Below, piece after piece: positions 9,644-17,888 of a DNA stretch of 64,000 bases. The notes below the pieces were generated by a model. It worked only from the letters and a program-made list of their open reading frames with translations, made no database searches and had not been told where the DNA came from. This stretch comes from Paenibacillus sp. HWE-109 (GTDB lineage: Bacteria; Bacillota; Bacilli; Paenibacillales; NBRC-103111). Position 1 is the stretch's first letter. Each line of letters opens with the position of its first letter. Location of the stretch: assembly GCF_022163125.1 (NCBI RefSeq), contig NZ_CP091881.1, forward strand, positions 3,968,001 through 4,032,000, given 5' to 3'. Both the position numbers and the translations under genes were made by a program.

Positions 9644-11101
9644 TTATTTGAGGCCTAAATATTGCTTAATAGCTGCAGCGATTGAAGCTGCTACCTTATC
9701 TTGAAAAGCTTCCTTGTACATCGCTGTTTCGTCATTCTTGTTGGATAAGTAGCCAACCTCAACGAGCACAGCCGGCATCGTCGTTTTGGTAATAACACGA
9801 TAATCGGCTTGACGCACTTTACGATCTGGAAATCCTGTCGCAGCAACCACTTTCTCATGAACGACATTGGCAAAATCTATACTTTCCGGTCTGTTATAGT
9901 ACGTTTCTGTTCCTGATACGGTTGCTTTGGCACTGTTCCCATGAATGGATAAGAACAGATCCACCATGTTGTTATTGGCAAAAGAAACACGATCATCAAG
10001 CGGGATGAAAGTGTCATCCGCTCTTGTCATCATGACCACCACACGCTTGTCTTGAGCCAGCAGCTTCTCTACCTTCTTCGCTGTAGCAAGTGTGAATTCC
10101 TTCTCGTGCTTCCCAGTAATGGATAAAGCACCTGGATCTTGGTCACCGTGACCAGCATCAATAACCACTGTTAATTGGTGCTCCACAATGGAAGCCGACC
10201 ACTGATTGGGAAGCTTCGACACTTGCGTCTTATAGTCCGCAGCGCCTTTTAAATCAAGGATAATTCGCACCGTAGCTGGATTATCCGCGAAGTTGGAGAA
10301 GCGAATTTTCTGCACAAGCGCATGCTTGGATGGCAGCTCCCCTGCGTTGTTAACTAGCAATTTTTGGAGTGACTCATCCAACTTCGTATTGGGGAAATCA
10401 AAGACAAGTCTGTTTGGATTAGCAAGCTTCATCATAATTGGAGCAAGCGTGCCATCCTTGGCGTTTACGATCAATTCTTTGTCAGTAAGTGAGATTGACG
10501 TAAGCAAATGCACATTCTGATCAGGCGTTGTCGGGTCCGTGCCTGTTCCTGGGTTTGGATTTGTCCCCGTTCCTGGCTTGGTCGGTTTCGGCGTTGTTAC
10601 ACCGCCATTCTCAGGCTTATCGACGTTATCGACGGGTCCTGTAACCGGCTTGGAATCGCCATCCTCTGGCTTGAACATATGAACGGATGAAGTCGCAGCA
10701 TCCCATTTAAATTCTATACCCATTCTTTTGCCGATGAAACTTAGCGGAAGCATGGTATTGCCATTCTCAATGACTGGGGCTACTTCCATCTGTTCTTTTG
10801 CACCGTTAATGACAGCCATTTTGCTATCGATCACCAATTGGATATTCACGTCATCCTTGACAATCGTTACTTGGCGAGCGGCTGCATTCCAGGTTACTTT
10901 GGCACCGATTTCTTGAACAATAATACGCACGGGAACGATTGTATTCCCACTGACGACATGGGGGGCAACCTCTGTTGAAGTCAATCTTTTCTCATTCATA
11001 AACAGCTTGATAACCGCAGGCGATTCTGCGCCAAGCGCGTAAGATGGAAGCAGCAGCATACAGACTAACAAAATCAAACAAAATGCAGGAAATTTCATCA
11101 T
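9644..11101 (-). CDS. N-acetylmuramoyl-L-alanine amidase with stalk and AMIN domains
   Basis: Secreted peptidoglycan hydrolase of 485 residues that cuts the bond between muramic acid and the stem peptide. Residues 1-25 are a signal peptide. About 30-145 is a copper-amine-oxidase-N-like stalk domain (VAPHVVSGNTIVPVRIIVQEIGAKV pattern, in two halves). A Gly/Pro/Thr linker covers about 150-195. An AMIN-type wall-binding domain covers about 200-310, and a zinc amidase_3 domain about 312-483. The zinc ligands His318 (DAGHG), Glu335 and His387 (SIHGN) and the catalytic Glu448 (VEVGYLSN) are all present. The start ATG at 11101 follows AGAGGTGA. It heads a same-strand group with the GerMN lipoprotein and SLH protein. 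Confidence 0.93.
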   Translation of the reverse strand: MMKFPAFCLILLVCMLLLPSYALGAESPAVIKLFMNEKRLTSTEVAPHVVSGNTIVPVRIIVQEIGAKVTWNAAARQVTIVKDDVNIQLVIDSKMAVINGAKEQMEVAPVIENGNTMLPLSFIGKRMGIEFKWDAATSSVHMFKPEDGDSKPVTGPVDNVDKPENGGVTTPKPTKPGTGTNPNPGTGTDPTTPDQNVHLLTSISLTDKELIVNAKDGTLAPIMMKLANPNRLVFDFPNTKLDESLQKLLVNNAGELPSKHALVQKIRFSNFADNPATVRIILDLKGAADYKTQVSKLPNQWSASIVEHQLTVVIDAGHGDQDPGALSITGKHEKEFTLATAKKVEKLLAQDKRVVVMMTRADDTFIPLDDRVSFANNNMVDLFLSIHGNSAKATVSGTETYYNRPESIDFANVVHEKVVAATGFPDRKVRQADYRVITKTTMPAVLVEVGYLSNKNDETAMYKEAFQDKVAASIAAAIKQYLGLK

Positions 11102-11288
11102 TCACCTCTATGTAATGTCGGAATTGTGGATTCTCAAGTGAAACTCGCAATCTATTATTTAAATTCAGCGGCAATAGGTCAATATTATGAATAAAAATCA
11201 CTCTCCCGACAGCACAACCCCCGTTCCTTCGACAATCTAGTAATCTATTAGACGTAACAAACTGCCAAAAGTTGCAAAATAAAACGAA

Positions 11289-11326
11289 AAAAACGAACCG
11301 CTGTAACGATACAGCGGTTCGTTTTC
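11289..11326 (-). terminator. Second tandem terminator after leuD
   Basis: A strong hairpin, AACGAACCGCTGT paired with ACAGCGGTTCGTT around a short loop, with T residues on the minus-strand side. It backs up the nearer leuD terminator at 11352-11388. Confidence 0.85.
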
Positions 11327-11351
11327 CAAGTGAACATTCGCATTAAAACGC

Positions 11352-11388
11352 AAAAAGCGCAATCCATGGAAATCCACGAATTGCGCTT
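11352..11388 (-). terminator. Rho-independent terminator directly after leuD
   Basis: On the minus strand AAGCGCAAT and ATTGCGCTT flank a 16-nt loop and run into TTT GCG TTTT, 12 nt past the leuD stop. Confidence 0.8.
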
Positions 11389-11399
11389 GATCTCACATC

Positions 11400-12005
11400 T
11401 TATTTATAAGCCAAACGTTTTTGGTGCGCTTGCTCATAAGCTGTAATTTTTGCTTCGTGCTGCAATGTCAAACCGATATCATCCAAGCCTTGCAGCAAGA
11501 ATTGACGACGGTGCTCATCGATGTTGAACGTAATTTCCAAGCCATGCTCATCTGTCAGCTTGTTGTTTTCAAGATCGACACTCAGCTTGTAGCCTTCATA
11601 TTTCGCTGTACGAGCAAACAAATCATCCACTTGCTCTTCGGACAGCTTGATTGGCAAAATGCTGTTTTTGAAACAGTTGTTGTAGAAAATATCCGCATAG
11701 GATGGCGCGATGATGACGCGGAATCCGAAATCTTGAATCGCCCAAGGTGCATGCTCACGGGAAGATCCGCAGCCGAAGTTCGCTCTGGAGAGCAAGACGG
11801 ATGCTCCTTGGTAGCGATCTTGGTTTAACGGGAAGCTCTCAATCACATTCCCCGCTTCATCCCATCTCCATTCGAAGAAAAGGAATTGTCCGAAGCCGGA
11901 GCGTTCGATTCTTTTGAGAAATTGCTTAGGAATAATAGCATCTGTATCTACATTTACACGATCCACGGGACCGACTAGGCCTGTATGTTGTTTCAAAGCT
12001 TCCAT
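11400..12005 (-). CDS. leuD: 3-isopropylmalate dehydratase small subunit
   Basis: Small (swivel) subunit of the [4Fe-4S] isopropylmalate isomerase of leucine biosynthesis, 201 residues. Recognisable family blocks are VDTDAIIPKQFLKRIERSGFG near the N-terminus and NFGCGSSREHAPWAI in the middle, the substrate-contact loop. A TTG at 12026 is open, but the ATG at 12005 has AAGGAG 9 nt upstream. It lies 27 nt after leuC on the same strand, so the two subunits are co-transcribed and made together. leuA, leuB and ilv genes are not in the window. Confidence 0.97.
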   Translation of the reverse strand: MEALKQHTGLVGPVDRVNVDTDAIIPKQFLKRIERSGFGQFLFFEWRWDEAGNVIESFPLNQDRYQGASVLLSRANFGCGSSREHAPWAIQDFGFRVIIAPSYADIFYNNCFKNSILPIKLSEEQVDDLFARTAKYEGYKLSVDLENNKLTDEHGLEITFNIDEHRRQFLLQGLDDIGLTLQHEAKITAYEQAHQKRLAYK

Positions 12006-12032
12006 GTTTTCATTCTCCTTAATCAACCAAAA

Positions 12033-13454
12033 TTAAGCTTGTTGGTATTCTTTGATTTCCCAATCACGAACATCGTAGAAATGACCTTTGATCGCTGCTG
12101 CAACCGCCATAGCTGGTGAAACCAGATGCGTGCGTCCGCCGCGGCCTTGACGGCCTTCGAAGTTACGGTTGGACGTAGATGCACAGCGTTGACCTGGTTG
12201 CAGAACGTCTGGGTTCATAGCCAGACACATGCTGCAGCCTGCATCGCGCCATTCGAAGCCCGCATTAGAGAAAATTTTGTCCAAGCCTTCTTTTTCAGCT
12301 TGAATTTTGACGCGGCCTGAACCTGGTACGACGATAGCCGTTACACTAGGATCAACTGTGTAGCCTTGTGCAATTTTGGCAGCTGCACGAAGATCTTCAA
12401 TACGTCCATTGGTACAGGAACCGATGAAAACATAATCCACTTTGAGGTCCGTCATAGGCGTACCTGGGGTTAAATCCATATATTCAAGCGCTTTTTCAGC
12501 CGCTTTGCGTTCATTCTCAGTTTCGAAGCTTTGCGGATCCGGAACAAGCGCGTTTACGCCAGTACCCATACCCGGGCTAGTTCCCCAGGTTACTTGCGGG
12601 ATCAACGTGTCTGCGTCAAATTCCAACACCCAATCATACTCAGCGCCTTCATCAGTCACAAGCGTAGCCCATTCTGCTACCGCTGCATCGAAATCAGCAC
12701 CTTGCGGCACGTATTCACGACCACGCAGATAGTTGAAAGTCGTTGCGTCAGGAGCAATCAAACCTGCTCTCGCTCCACCTTCAATGGACATGTTACAAAC
12801 CGTCATACGCTCTTCCATGGAAAGACTGCGGATCGCTTCGCCTGTGTATTCAATAACGTACCCAGTTGCGAAATCCGTGCCGTATTTGGCAATTACGCCC
12901 AAGATAAGATCTTTTGCTGTAACGCCTGGTTTCAAGTTGCCAGTAATGCGTACTTCCAAAGATTTAGCTCTGGACTGTTGCAGTGTTTGCGTTGCAAGCA
13001 CGTGTTCAACTTCACTTGTTCCGATACCGAAAGCAAGCGCACCGAACGCACCGTGAGTGGAAGTATGACTATCGCCGCAAACGATCGTTTTACCTGGGTG
13101 TGTAAGGCCAAGTTCTGGACCCATAACGTGCACGACACCTTGGTCGATGCTGTCTAGGTCGAACAGTGTAACGCCGAAATCACGGCAATTTTGGGAAAGT
13201 GTATCAATTTGTTGCTTGGAAATCGGATCTGTGATGTTGAAGCGATCCTTCGTTGGTACGTTATGATCCATTGTTGCAAAAGTCAGATCAGGTCTGCGAA
13301 CTTTACGACCCGATAAGCGAAGTCCTTCGAACGCTTGTGGAGAAGTTACTTCGTGCACCAGTTGCAAGTCAATATAGATAACGCTAGGTTTGCCTTCTTC
13401 CTGGTTAATTACGTGATTATCCCAGATTTTCTCAAACATTGTCTTTTTACTCAT
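12033..13454 (-). CDS. leuC: 3-isopropylmalate dehydratase large subunit
   Basis: Large, iron-sulfur subunit that interconverts 2- and 3-isopropylmalate in leucine biosynthesis. The 473-residue protein has the three cluster cysteines Cys347 (GSCTNGR), Cys407 and Cys410 (GCSMC), the DHNVPT and CGDSHTSTHGAFGALAFG blocks and the aconitase-type overall order. The start ATG at 13454 follows GAGGTGA. The gene is first in a two-gene leuCD unit. A LysR-type regulator lies divergently about 550 bp upstream, but a small membrane-protein gene sits between, so a regulatory link is only a possibility. No T-box or other leader RNA was found in the upstream region. Confidence 0.98.
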   Translation of the reverse strand: MSKKTMFEKIWDNHVINQEEGKPSVIYIDLQLVHEVTSPQAFEGLRLSGRKVRRPDLTFATMDHNVPTKDRFNITDPISKQQIDTLSQNCRDFGVTLFDLDSIDQGVVHVMGPELGLTHPGKTIVCGDSHTSTHGAFGALAFGIGTSEVEHVLATQTLQQSRAKSLEVRITGNLKPGVTAKDLILGVIAKYGTDFATGYVIEYTGEAIRSLSMEERMTVCNMSIEGGARAGLIAPDATTFNYLRGREYVPQGADFDAAVAEWATLVTDEGAEYDWVLEFDADTLIPQVTWGTSPGMGTGVNALVPDPQSFETENERKAAEKALEYMDLTPGTPMTDLKVDYVFIGSCTNGRIEDLRAAAKIAQGYTVDPSVTAIVVPGSGRVKIQAEKEGLDKIFSNAGFEWRDAGCSMCLAMNPDVLQPGQRCASTSNRNFEGRQGRGGRTHLVSPAMAVAAAIKGHFYDVRDWEIKEYQQA

Positions 13455-13649
13455 ATCCAGTCACCTCTTGTCATTATCCGCTCTTATTGTTCTTGTCTTA
13501 CCCTCATAACGTAGTTTAGCACGGAAATCGTCATTGCTCCAAGATATAATAACTATAAGCTTGATAGATTCTACCTATGAGTGTTTCAAATCCAAATGAG
13601 ATGGTTAGTTTGTAGTATAAGCAATTATACCAGAATGAAAAGGAAGTGT

Positions 13650-13802
13650 ATGTGTATGTTATGGACAATCTTCGTCATTATATTAGTTATGTGGGCTTTG
13701 GGTATGGGTTTTGGCATTGGAGGCAGCTTGATTCATTTGCTGCTTGTCGTGGCTTTAATCTCATTAATCTTCAATTTGGTTACAGGTCGCAGAAGCAGTT
13801 AG
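13650..13802 (+). CDS. Small two-helix membrane protein (lmo0937 type)
   Basis: A 50-residue hydrophobic protein beginning MCMLWTIFVIILVMWALG. It forms two membrane helices separated by a Gly-rich turn (GFGIGGSLIHLLL) and ends in a short basic tail (TGRRSS). This matches the widespread lmo0937-type small membrane protein of Bacillota, usually linked with envelope stress in related species. The reading frame is open further upstream; the ATG at 13650 is chosen because AAAAGG lies 6 nt before it, with a second ATG at 13656 also possible. It is a single-gene unit with its own terminator. Confidence 0.8.
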   Translation: MCMLWTIFVIILVMWALGMGFGIGGSLIHLLLVVALISLIFNLVTGRRSS

Positions 13803-13820
13803 AAACGCCACATTTCCACA

Positions 13821-13859
13821 AGGCTGTCCACAAGGTTAAAACCTGGTGGGCAGCTTTTT
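13821..13859 (+). terminator. Rho-independent terminator after the small membrane protein
   Basis: AGGCTG-CCAC-GGTT pairs with AACC-GTGG-CAGC and runs into five T residues, 18 nt past the stop. Confidence 0.82.
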
Positions 13860-13919
13860 CTATTACAGTCTGGATTTACTTCTATTCGCAGATCGTTGAT
13901 CGCTTATTTCAGCGGTTCC

Positions 13920-13934
13920 CTATATCTGATATAG
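13920..13934. promoter_or_regulatory. Perfect palindrome, candidate LysR-type operator
   Basis: CTATATC-T-GATATAG is a perfect 7-bp inverted repeat with a 1-bp centre, about 72 bp before the LysR start. It contains T-N11-A, the classic LysR-family recognition pattern, so it may be the autoregulatory site of the downstream regulator. The assignment is inference from pattern and position. Confidence 0.45.
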
Positions 13935-14006
13935 TTAGGGTACACTTTATAGGTAGAACCAATAAACATGACCCATGCAATTACTTTTCAGGAGATGAAC
14001 TTACAT

Positions 14007-14900
14007 ATGGAATTACGCCAACTACAATACGCGATTCAAATTGCCATCGAACGCAATTTCTCAAGAGCCGCGGAAAAGCTGCATATTGCCCAGCCCTCCC
14101 TTAGCCAGCAATTATCCAAACTGGAGAAGGAGATTGGCGTTCTGCTTTTCCAACGCAGCACGAATTCTGTGGAGCTCACGCACGCAGGTTCCCTATTTGT
14201 CGAAAAATCACAAAAAATTCTCGACATGGTGGAACAGCTCAAAAAAGAGATGGAGGACATCTCGCAGATGAAAAAAGGGCGACTTGTCGTCGGCAGCATG
14301 CCGATTACCGGATCGACCATTCTGCCCTTTGTTGTCCCAGTCTTTCAAGCGGCCTACCCGGACATCGAAATTTCTCTGGTTGAGGAAACATCTTCGAATC
14401 TAGAAACGCTGACGATGAGCGGGCAAACGGATATCTCGCTGCTCTCTTTGCCGCTGCGTGAAGATTCACTTATCTATGAGACCATATTGGAAGAAGAAAT
14501 TGTCCTCGCCGTTCCTCCCCAGCATCTACTGGCGACAAGCAAGGAACCGGTCCGAATTGAACAATTGGAACGCGACTCCTTCATTGCGCTGAAAAAAGGT
14601 CAAGGATTCCGAAAACTCACCTTGGAATTGTGCCAAAAAGCCGGCATCATTCCCAATATCGTCTTCGAATCCAGCAACATGGAGACGGTTCAATCGCTTG
14701 TCGCAGCTGGGATGGGCATTGCATTTGTCCCTTATTTAATTTCCAAAAGAAGCTTTAGCGAGCTGTCTCCTATCCATCTTCAGCTCGAGGGCAGGCCGAC
14801 CAGAACGTTGGTTATCGCTTATCGCAAGGGCAGATATCTGTCCAAAGCTGCAGAAGCCTTCGTGGCCACGATGAAAGAAGTTATGAATTCAACCGAATAG
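14007..14900 (+). CDS. LysR-family transcriptional regulator
   Basis: A DNA-binding regulator of 297 residues. The N-terminal winged helix-turn-helix is typical (MELRQLQYAIQIA, then SRAAEKLHIAQPSLSQQLSKLE). The C-terminal periplasmic-binding-like effector domain starts near residue 90 (KGRLVVGSMPITGSTILP) and ends with YRKGRYLSKAAEAF. The start at 14007 gives the usual LysR N-terminus; an in-frame ATG at 13968 would add 13 residues without a good ribosome site. AGGAG lies 12 nt upstream. A WYL-type regulator gene follows after 20 nt, so the pair is probably one unit. The effector and target genes are not evident; leuCD lies divergently beyond one small gene. Confidence 0.93.
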   Translation: MELRQLQYAIQIAIERNFSRAAEKLHIAQPSLSQQLSKLEKEIGVLLFQRSTNSVELTHAGSLFVEKSQKILDMVEQLKKEMEDISQMKKGRLVVGSMPITGSTILPFVVPVFQAAYPDIEISLVEETSSNLETLTMSGQTDISLLSLPLREDSLIYETILEEEIVLAVPPQHLLATSKEPVRIEQLERDSFIALKKGQGFRKLTLELCQKAGIIPNIVFESSNMETVQSLVAAGMGIAFVPYLISKRSFSELSPIHLQLEGRPTRTLVIAYRKGRYLSKAAEAFVATMKEVMNSTE

Positions 14901-14920
14901 CAATGGAGGTCATCACGAAG

Positions 14921-15889
14921 ATGAACAAAACGCAGCGGCTAATCCAATTGATGATGGCTGTCAATGAGCGCATGCAATTCACAACGAAGGAAATGGCTGA
15001 TGAATTCGGTGTTTCCGAGCGCACCATGCACCGCTATTTGCAAGAGTTAAGCGAACTCGGGATGCCGCTTTACACCGAATTCGGCCCGCATGGCGGTTTT
15101 CGCTTGCTGAAAAAGCGAATGCTCCCGCCGATTCTTTTTTCGGAACAAGAAGCCGTCGCCATGTTCTTCGCCTTTCAATCGCTTCAGTTTTATGGGGCGC
15201 TTCCTTTTTCAGCGGAATCTGTGACCGCTCTGAATAAGTTCTATCACAACCTGCCATCGGATACGAAAGCCCGAATCGATGCCTTGAAAGACCGCGTCTC
15301 GTTCTGGACACCCAGCCGGACGCAAAGTTCGCCTTACTTAGAGCAGCTGCTGGACGCAGCGATTGCCGAGCAGCCCCTGTTCATCACCTATAGTTCCAAG
15401 GATGGCGATAAACAGAGAGTCTTGCAGCCTATCGGCATTTACTCATCCAATGGCTTCTGGTATTTCCCCTCTTATTGTTTCCAAAAAGAATCCATTCTCC
15501 TGTTTCGAGCTGACCGGATTCGAGCTTTGAAACCAGCCGGAGCTGAGTATTCACCCAAAGACTTTCAGCATTACACACTTGGAGACTGGCTGAAAACTGG
15601 GCATGATGCAAGTAAAGAAGCTGCCACACTTCCTTTGAAGGTCAGATTTAGTCCTGAAGGCGTAAGAGCCTATGAACGAAGCAATGGCCCTGATGAACAT
15701 TTGGAACGCAGGAAAGATGGCAGCGGTTATTTGGCGACCCAGATTCACCCAAGCAATTTAGCATACTTTTCCAACTATTATTTAAGTTTAGGCAAAGAGG
15801 CTGTCGTGGAACAACCTCCAGCTATGGTCCAGTGGATACGTGAGCAAATTCAGGCGATGCAGATCGCGTACGGCAAGGTTTCTCAGTGA
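14921..15889 (+). CDS. HTH/WYL-domain transcriptional regulator (YafY type)
   Basis: A 322-residue regulator with an N-terminal HTH_11 winged helix (TKEMADEFGVSERTMHRYLQEL, about residues 20-45) and a C-terminal WYL domain (LFITYSSKDGDKQRVLQPIGIYSSNGFWYFPSYC, about 150-190). WYL domains sense small ligands or nucleic-acid signals. The start ATG at 14921 follows ATGGAGG; the upstream in-frame ATG at 14903 overlaps that ribosome site and is less likely. It follows the LysR gene closely and precedes a short-chain dehydrogenase gene by about 100 bp, so it may control that enzyme. Ligand unknown. Confidence 0.9.
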   Translation: MNKTQRLIQLMMAVNERMQFTTKEMADEFGVSERTMHRYLQELSELGMPLYTEFGPHGGFRLLKKRMLPPILFSEQEAVAMFFAFQSLQFYGALPFSAESVTALNKFYHNLPSDTKARIDALKDRVSFWTPSRTQSSPYLEQLLDAAIAEQPLFITYSSKDGDKQRVLQPIGIYSSNGFWYFPSYCFQKESILLFRADRIRALKPAGAEYSPKDFQHYTLGDWLKTGHDASKEAATLPLKVRFSPEGVRAYERSNGPDEHLERRKDGSGYLATQIHPSNLAYFSNYYLSLGKEAVVEQPPAMVQWIREQIQAMQIAYGKVSQ

Positions 15890-15986
15890 CTTTGAAGACT
15901 ATGACAAGAATTGTCTGGGATTCGCTATACACTTATGAAGAAGCTTGGAAGAACACAAACTAGGCTTACGATAAGGAGGCAGTCCA

Positions 15987-16862
15987 ATGACTCAATTCAA
16001 CAACTTGCAAGGTAAAATAGCTTTGGTAACAGGCTCTAGTCGAGGAGGAGGCCGCGGGATTGCGTTAGCTCTCGGTGAAGCAGGAGCAACAGTCTATGTG
16101 ACAGGACGCAGCACCAGAGCACAGTCCACAAGAGCAGATGTCCCGGGAACCATTGAAGACACCGCAGATGAAGTTACAAAACGAGGTGGTCAAGGTATTG
16201 CGGTACGCTGTGACCATACGCTGGATGAGGATGTTAAAGCGCTGTACGAGCAAATTAAACGCGAGCAAGACACGCTCGATATCGTTGTCAATAACGCGTG
16301 GGGCGGCTATGAGGATTATGAAGACGTGGACTTTCAAGCGCCATTTTGGGAACAGCCGATGACACGGTGGGACAAAATGTTCGGCGCTGGATTGCGCGCC
16401 CAGATGGTTTCCAGCCGATATGCCATGTCAACCTTTTGGCTCGAGCAAAAAACAGGACTATTGATCAATACAGGCGTTTACCCGGATATTGGCGGCGATA
16501 ATCCAGTGAATGTGTTCTATGATACGGTTAAACGTGCAGTAGCCAACATGTCCCGCACCATGTCTTTGAATCTCAAAGCCAATGGGTTGGACATTACCGC
16601 ACTTGCTTTGGCTCCGGGCTGGATGAGAACGGAAGCCGTGCTTCACCATTACGGGCTCCAACCCGATGACCTTGACTTCCTGAAGGTTGAAGCTCTGCAA
16701 GCTACAGAATCTATTGAATATATCGGACGCGCAGTGGTCGCGTTAGCTTCTGACCCGCATGTTCATCTGAAAGCCGGGCAGCTGCTGGAGGCCGGCACTT
16801 TAGCGGAGGAATATAGCTTTACGGATATCGACGGCAGACGCGTCCCTCCATTTCGCGCGTAA
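15987..16862 (+). CDS. Short-chain dehydrogenase/reductase
   Basis: NAD(P)-dependent oxidoreductase of 291 residues in the classical SDR fold. It has an N-terminal nucleotide-binding motif (VTGSSRGGGRGIA, Gly-rich), the structural VVNNAWGG block, and the catalytic YDTVK (Tyr-x3-Lys). The usual active-site Ser region reads LLINTGVYPDIGG, with Thr where Ser is normal, so substrate or activity may differ from the standard. The sequence runs on to a C-terminal tail FTDIDGRRVPPFRA common in a subgroup of bacterial SDRs. The start ATG follows AAGGAGG. Substrate is unknown; the preceding WYL regulator may control it. Confidence 0.92.
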   Translation: MTQFNNLQGKIALVTGSSRGGGRGIALALGEAGATVYVTGRSTRAQSTRADVPGTIEDTADEVTKRGGQGIAVRCDHTLDEDVKALYEQIKREQDTLDIVVNNAWGGYEDYEDVDFQAPFWEQPMTRWDKMFGAGLRAQMVSSRYAMSTFWLEQKTGLLINTGVYPDIGGDNPVNVFYDTVKRAVANMSRTMSLNLKANGLDITALALAPGWMRTEAVLHHYGLQPDDLDFLKVEALQATESIEYIGRAVVALASDPHVHLKAGQLLEAGTLAEEYSFTDIDGRRVPPFRA

Positions 16863-17038
16863 GCCGCTATGATTAGATGAATAACTTTTGAAAAAAATTT
16901 CGGCGGTTGGATTGACAAGCAAAGCTTGTACATTTACCACTGTCACATCGAATGCCTCCTGCATAGGTTATATAAAAGTTTCTTATCGTTTGACCAACTT
17001 TTCTTGATAAAGAAACAAATGCCTAGGAGGCGGAAACC

Positions 17039-17530
17039 ATGTCCTTATTACAAGCAATTGAACAGACATTCTGTAAATTGCAGGATCCTTCGCTGGAAGA
17101 ACTGCAAGCAGCCCTGCAAGACATCGAGGGCACATTAGGAGAAGTGCCGGCTTATGCAACAGAACCTCAGCAATTCGCATATGGCCGCAGTGTGATCTAT
17201 AGCGCTACCAATTTAGAGGTGATAGTCATCCACATCCCTGCTTTCGAAGCTACCGCCATTCACAATCATGGACCCGCGATTGGCGCTGCTTGCTTAATTC
17301 GAGGCTCCTTGCTTAACACGAAGTACCGTTTGGATAATGAAGGTTACCCCATTAGTCATGCGGAAGATCGCATTCAGGCAGGCGAGTATTTTACAGCCCC
17401 AAAGGATCAAATTCATCAATTAAGCAATCCGGGTCAGGAAGCCGCAATCTCTCTTCATGTCTATAGTCCGCCTCTGCGTCAAGTAGAACGGTATTTGCCC
17501 TACAGCGAGATTCTTGACTACGTCATTTAA
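17039..17530 (+). CDS. Cysteine dioxygenase-type thiol dioxygenase (cupin)
   Basis: A 163-residue single-domain cupin of the cysteine dioxygenase type I family, which oxidises cysteine or a related thiol to the sulfinate using non-haem iron. The iron-binding histidines are visible as His75 and His77 in IHNHG and His126 in IHQLSN; His140 lies in the typical SLHVYSPPL stretch. Length fits bacterial members such as B. subtilis YubC. The start ATG follows CTAGGAGG. It is apparently transcribed alone. Nearby methionine-salvage genes raise the question of acireductone dioxygenase (MtnD), but the motifs are those of cysteine dioxygenase. Confidence 0.9.
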   Translation: MSLLQAIEQTFCKLQDPSLEELQAALQDIEGTLGEVPAYATEPQQFAYGRSVIYSATNLEVIVIHIPAFEATAIHNHGPAIGAACLIRGSLLNTKYRLDNEGYPISHAEDRIQAGEYFTAPKDQIHQLSNPGQEAAISLHVYSPPLRQVERYLPYSEILDYVI

Positions 17531-17540
17531 AAAGAAAAAC

Positions 17541-17733
17541 CTAGCCCCCTAACGAACTCAATACCCTTTATTTGGCCAAAATCGCTCATTCTGAAAATCT
17601 AATGAATGCCAGATGCGCTATTTTAAGCAAATGATCATCATTCTGCCAATAAAGTGCCGGATAGCGCCAACTCCGTTCATTACATCTCCAAAGTAGCCAT
17701 TTTCCGGTCTATAAGCATCATACAGTTCATTAG
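17541..17733. repeat. Intergenic repeat element, subfamily 1, copy A
   Basis: A 193-bp block between the convergent cupin and glyS genes that aligns without gaps to 30494-30686 at about 80% identity by eye. The last stretch (TATAAGCATCATACAGTTC and flanks) is identical in both. Inside are two forward and two reversed copies of a unit containing GAACT and an AT-rich end, spaced as in the other elements. No reading frame is plausible. It fills most of the 358-bp gap; the remainder is the glyS terminator and unremarkable sequence. Confidence 0.85.
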
Positions 17734-17839
17734 ATGTCCTTTGAGACAGAAACCACCGCAGCAAAAAAAGCTGTGTAAACGCCAGTAAATAGGAAGTAAG
17801 CATCGCTCGACCCAGACCCAAACATATAAATTCGTTAAG

Positions 17840-17885
17840 AAAAACCCCCTGAAATCACGCAATCAGCGTTATGTCAGGGGGTTTG
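17840..17885 (-). terminator. Rho-independent terminator after glyS
   Basis: On the minus strand AACCCCCTGA pairs with TCAGGGGGTT and continues into T residues, adjacent to the glyS stop. Very stable stem. Confidence 0.9.
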
Positions 17886-17888
17886 CTA

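Noticed and set aside
17039..17530. Cupin gene as mtnD (acireductone dioxygenase)
   Set aside because: The motif order (HNHG, HQL, SLHVYSPPL) is that of cysteine dioxygenase, not MtnD, despite the nearby salvage genes.
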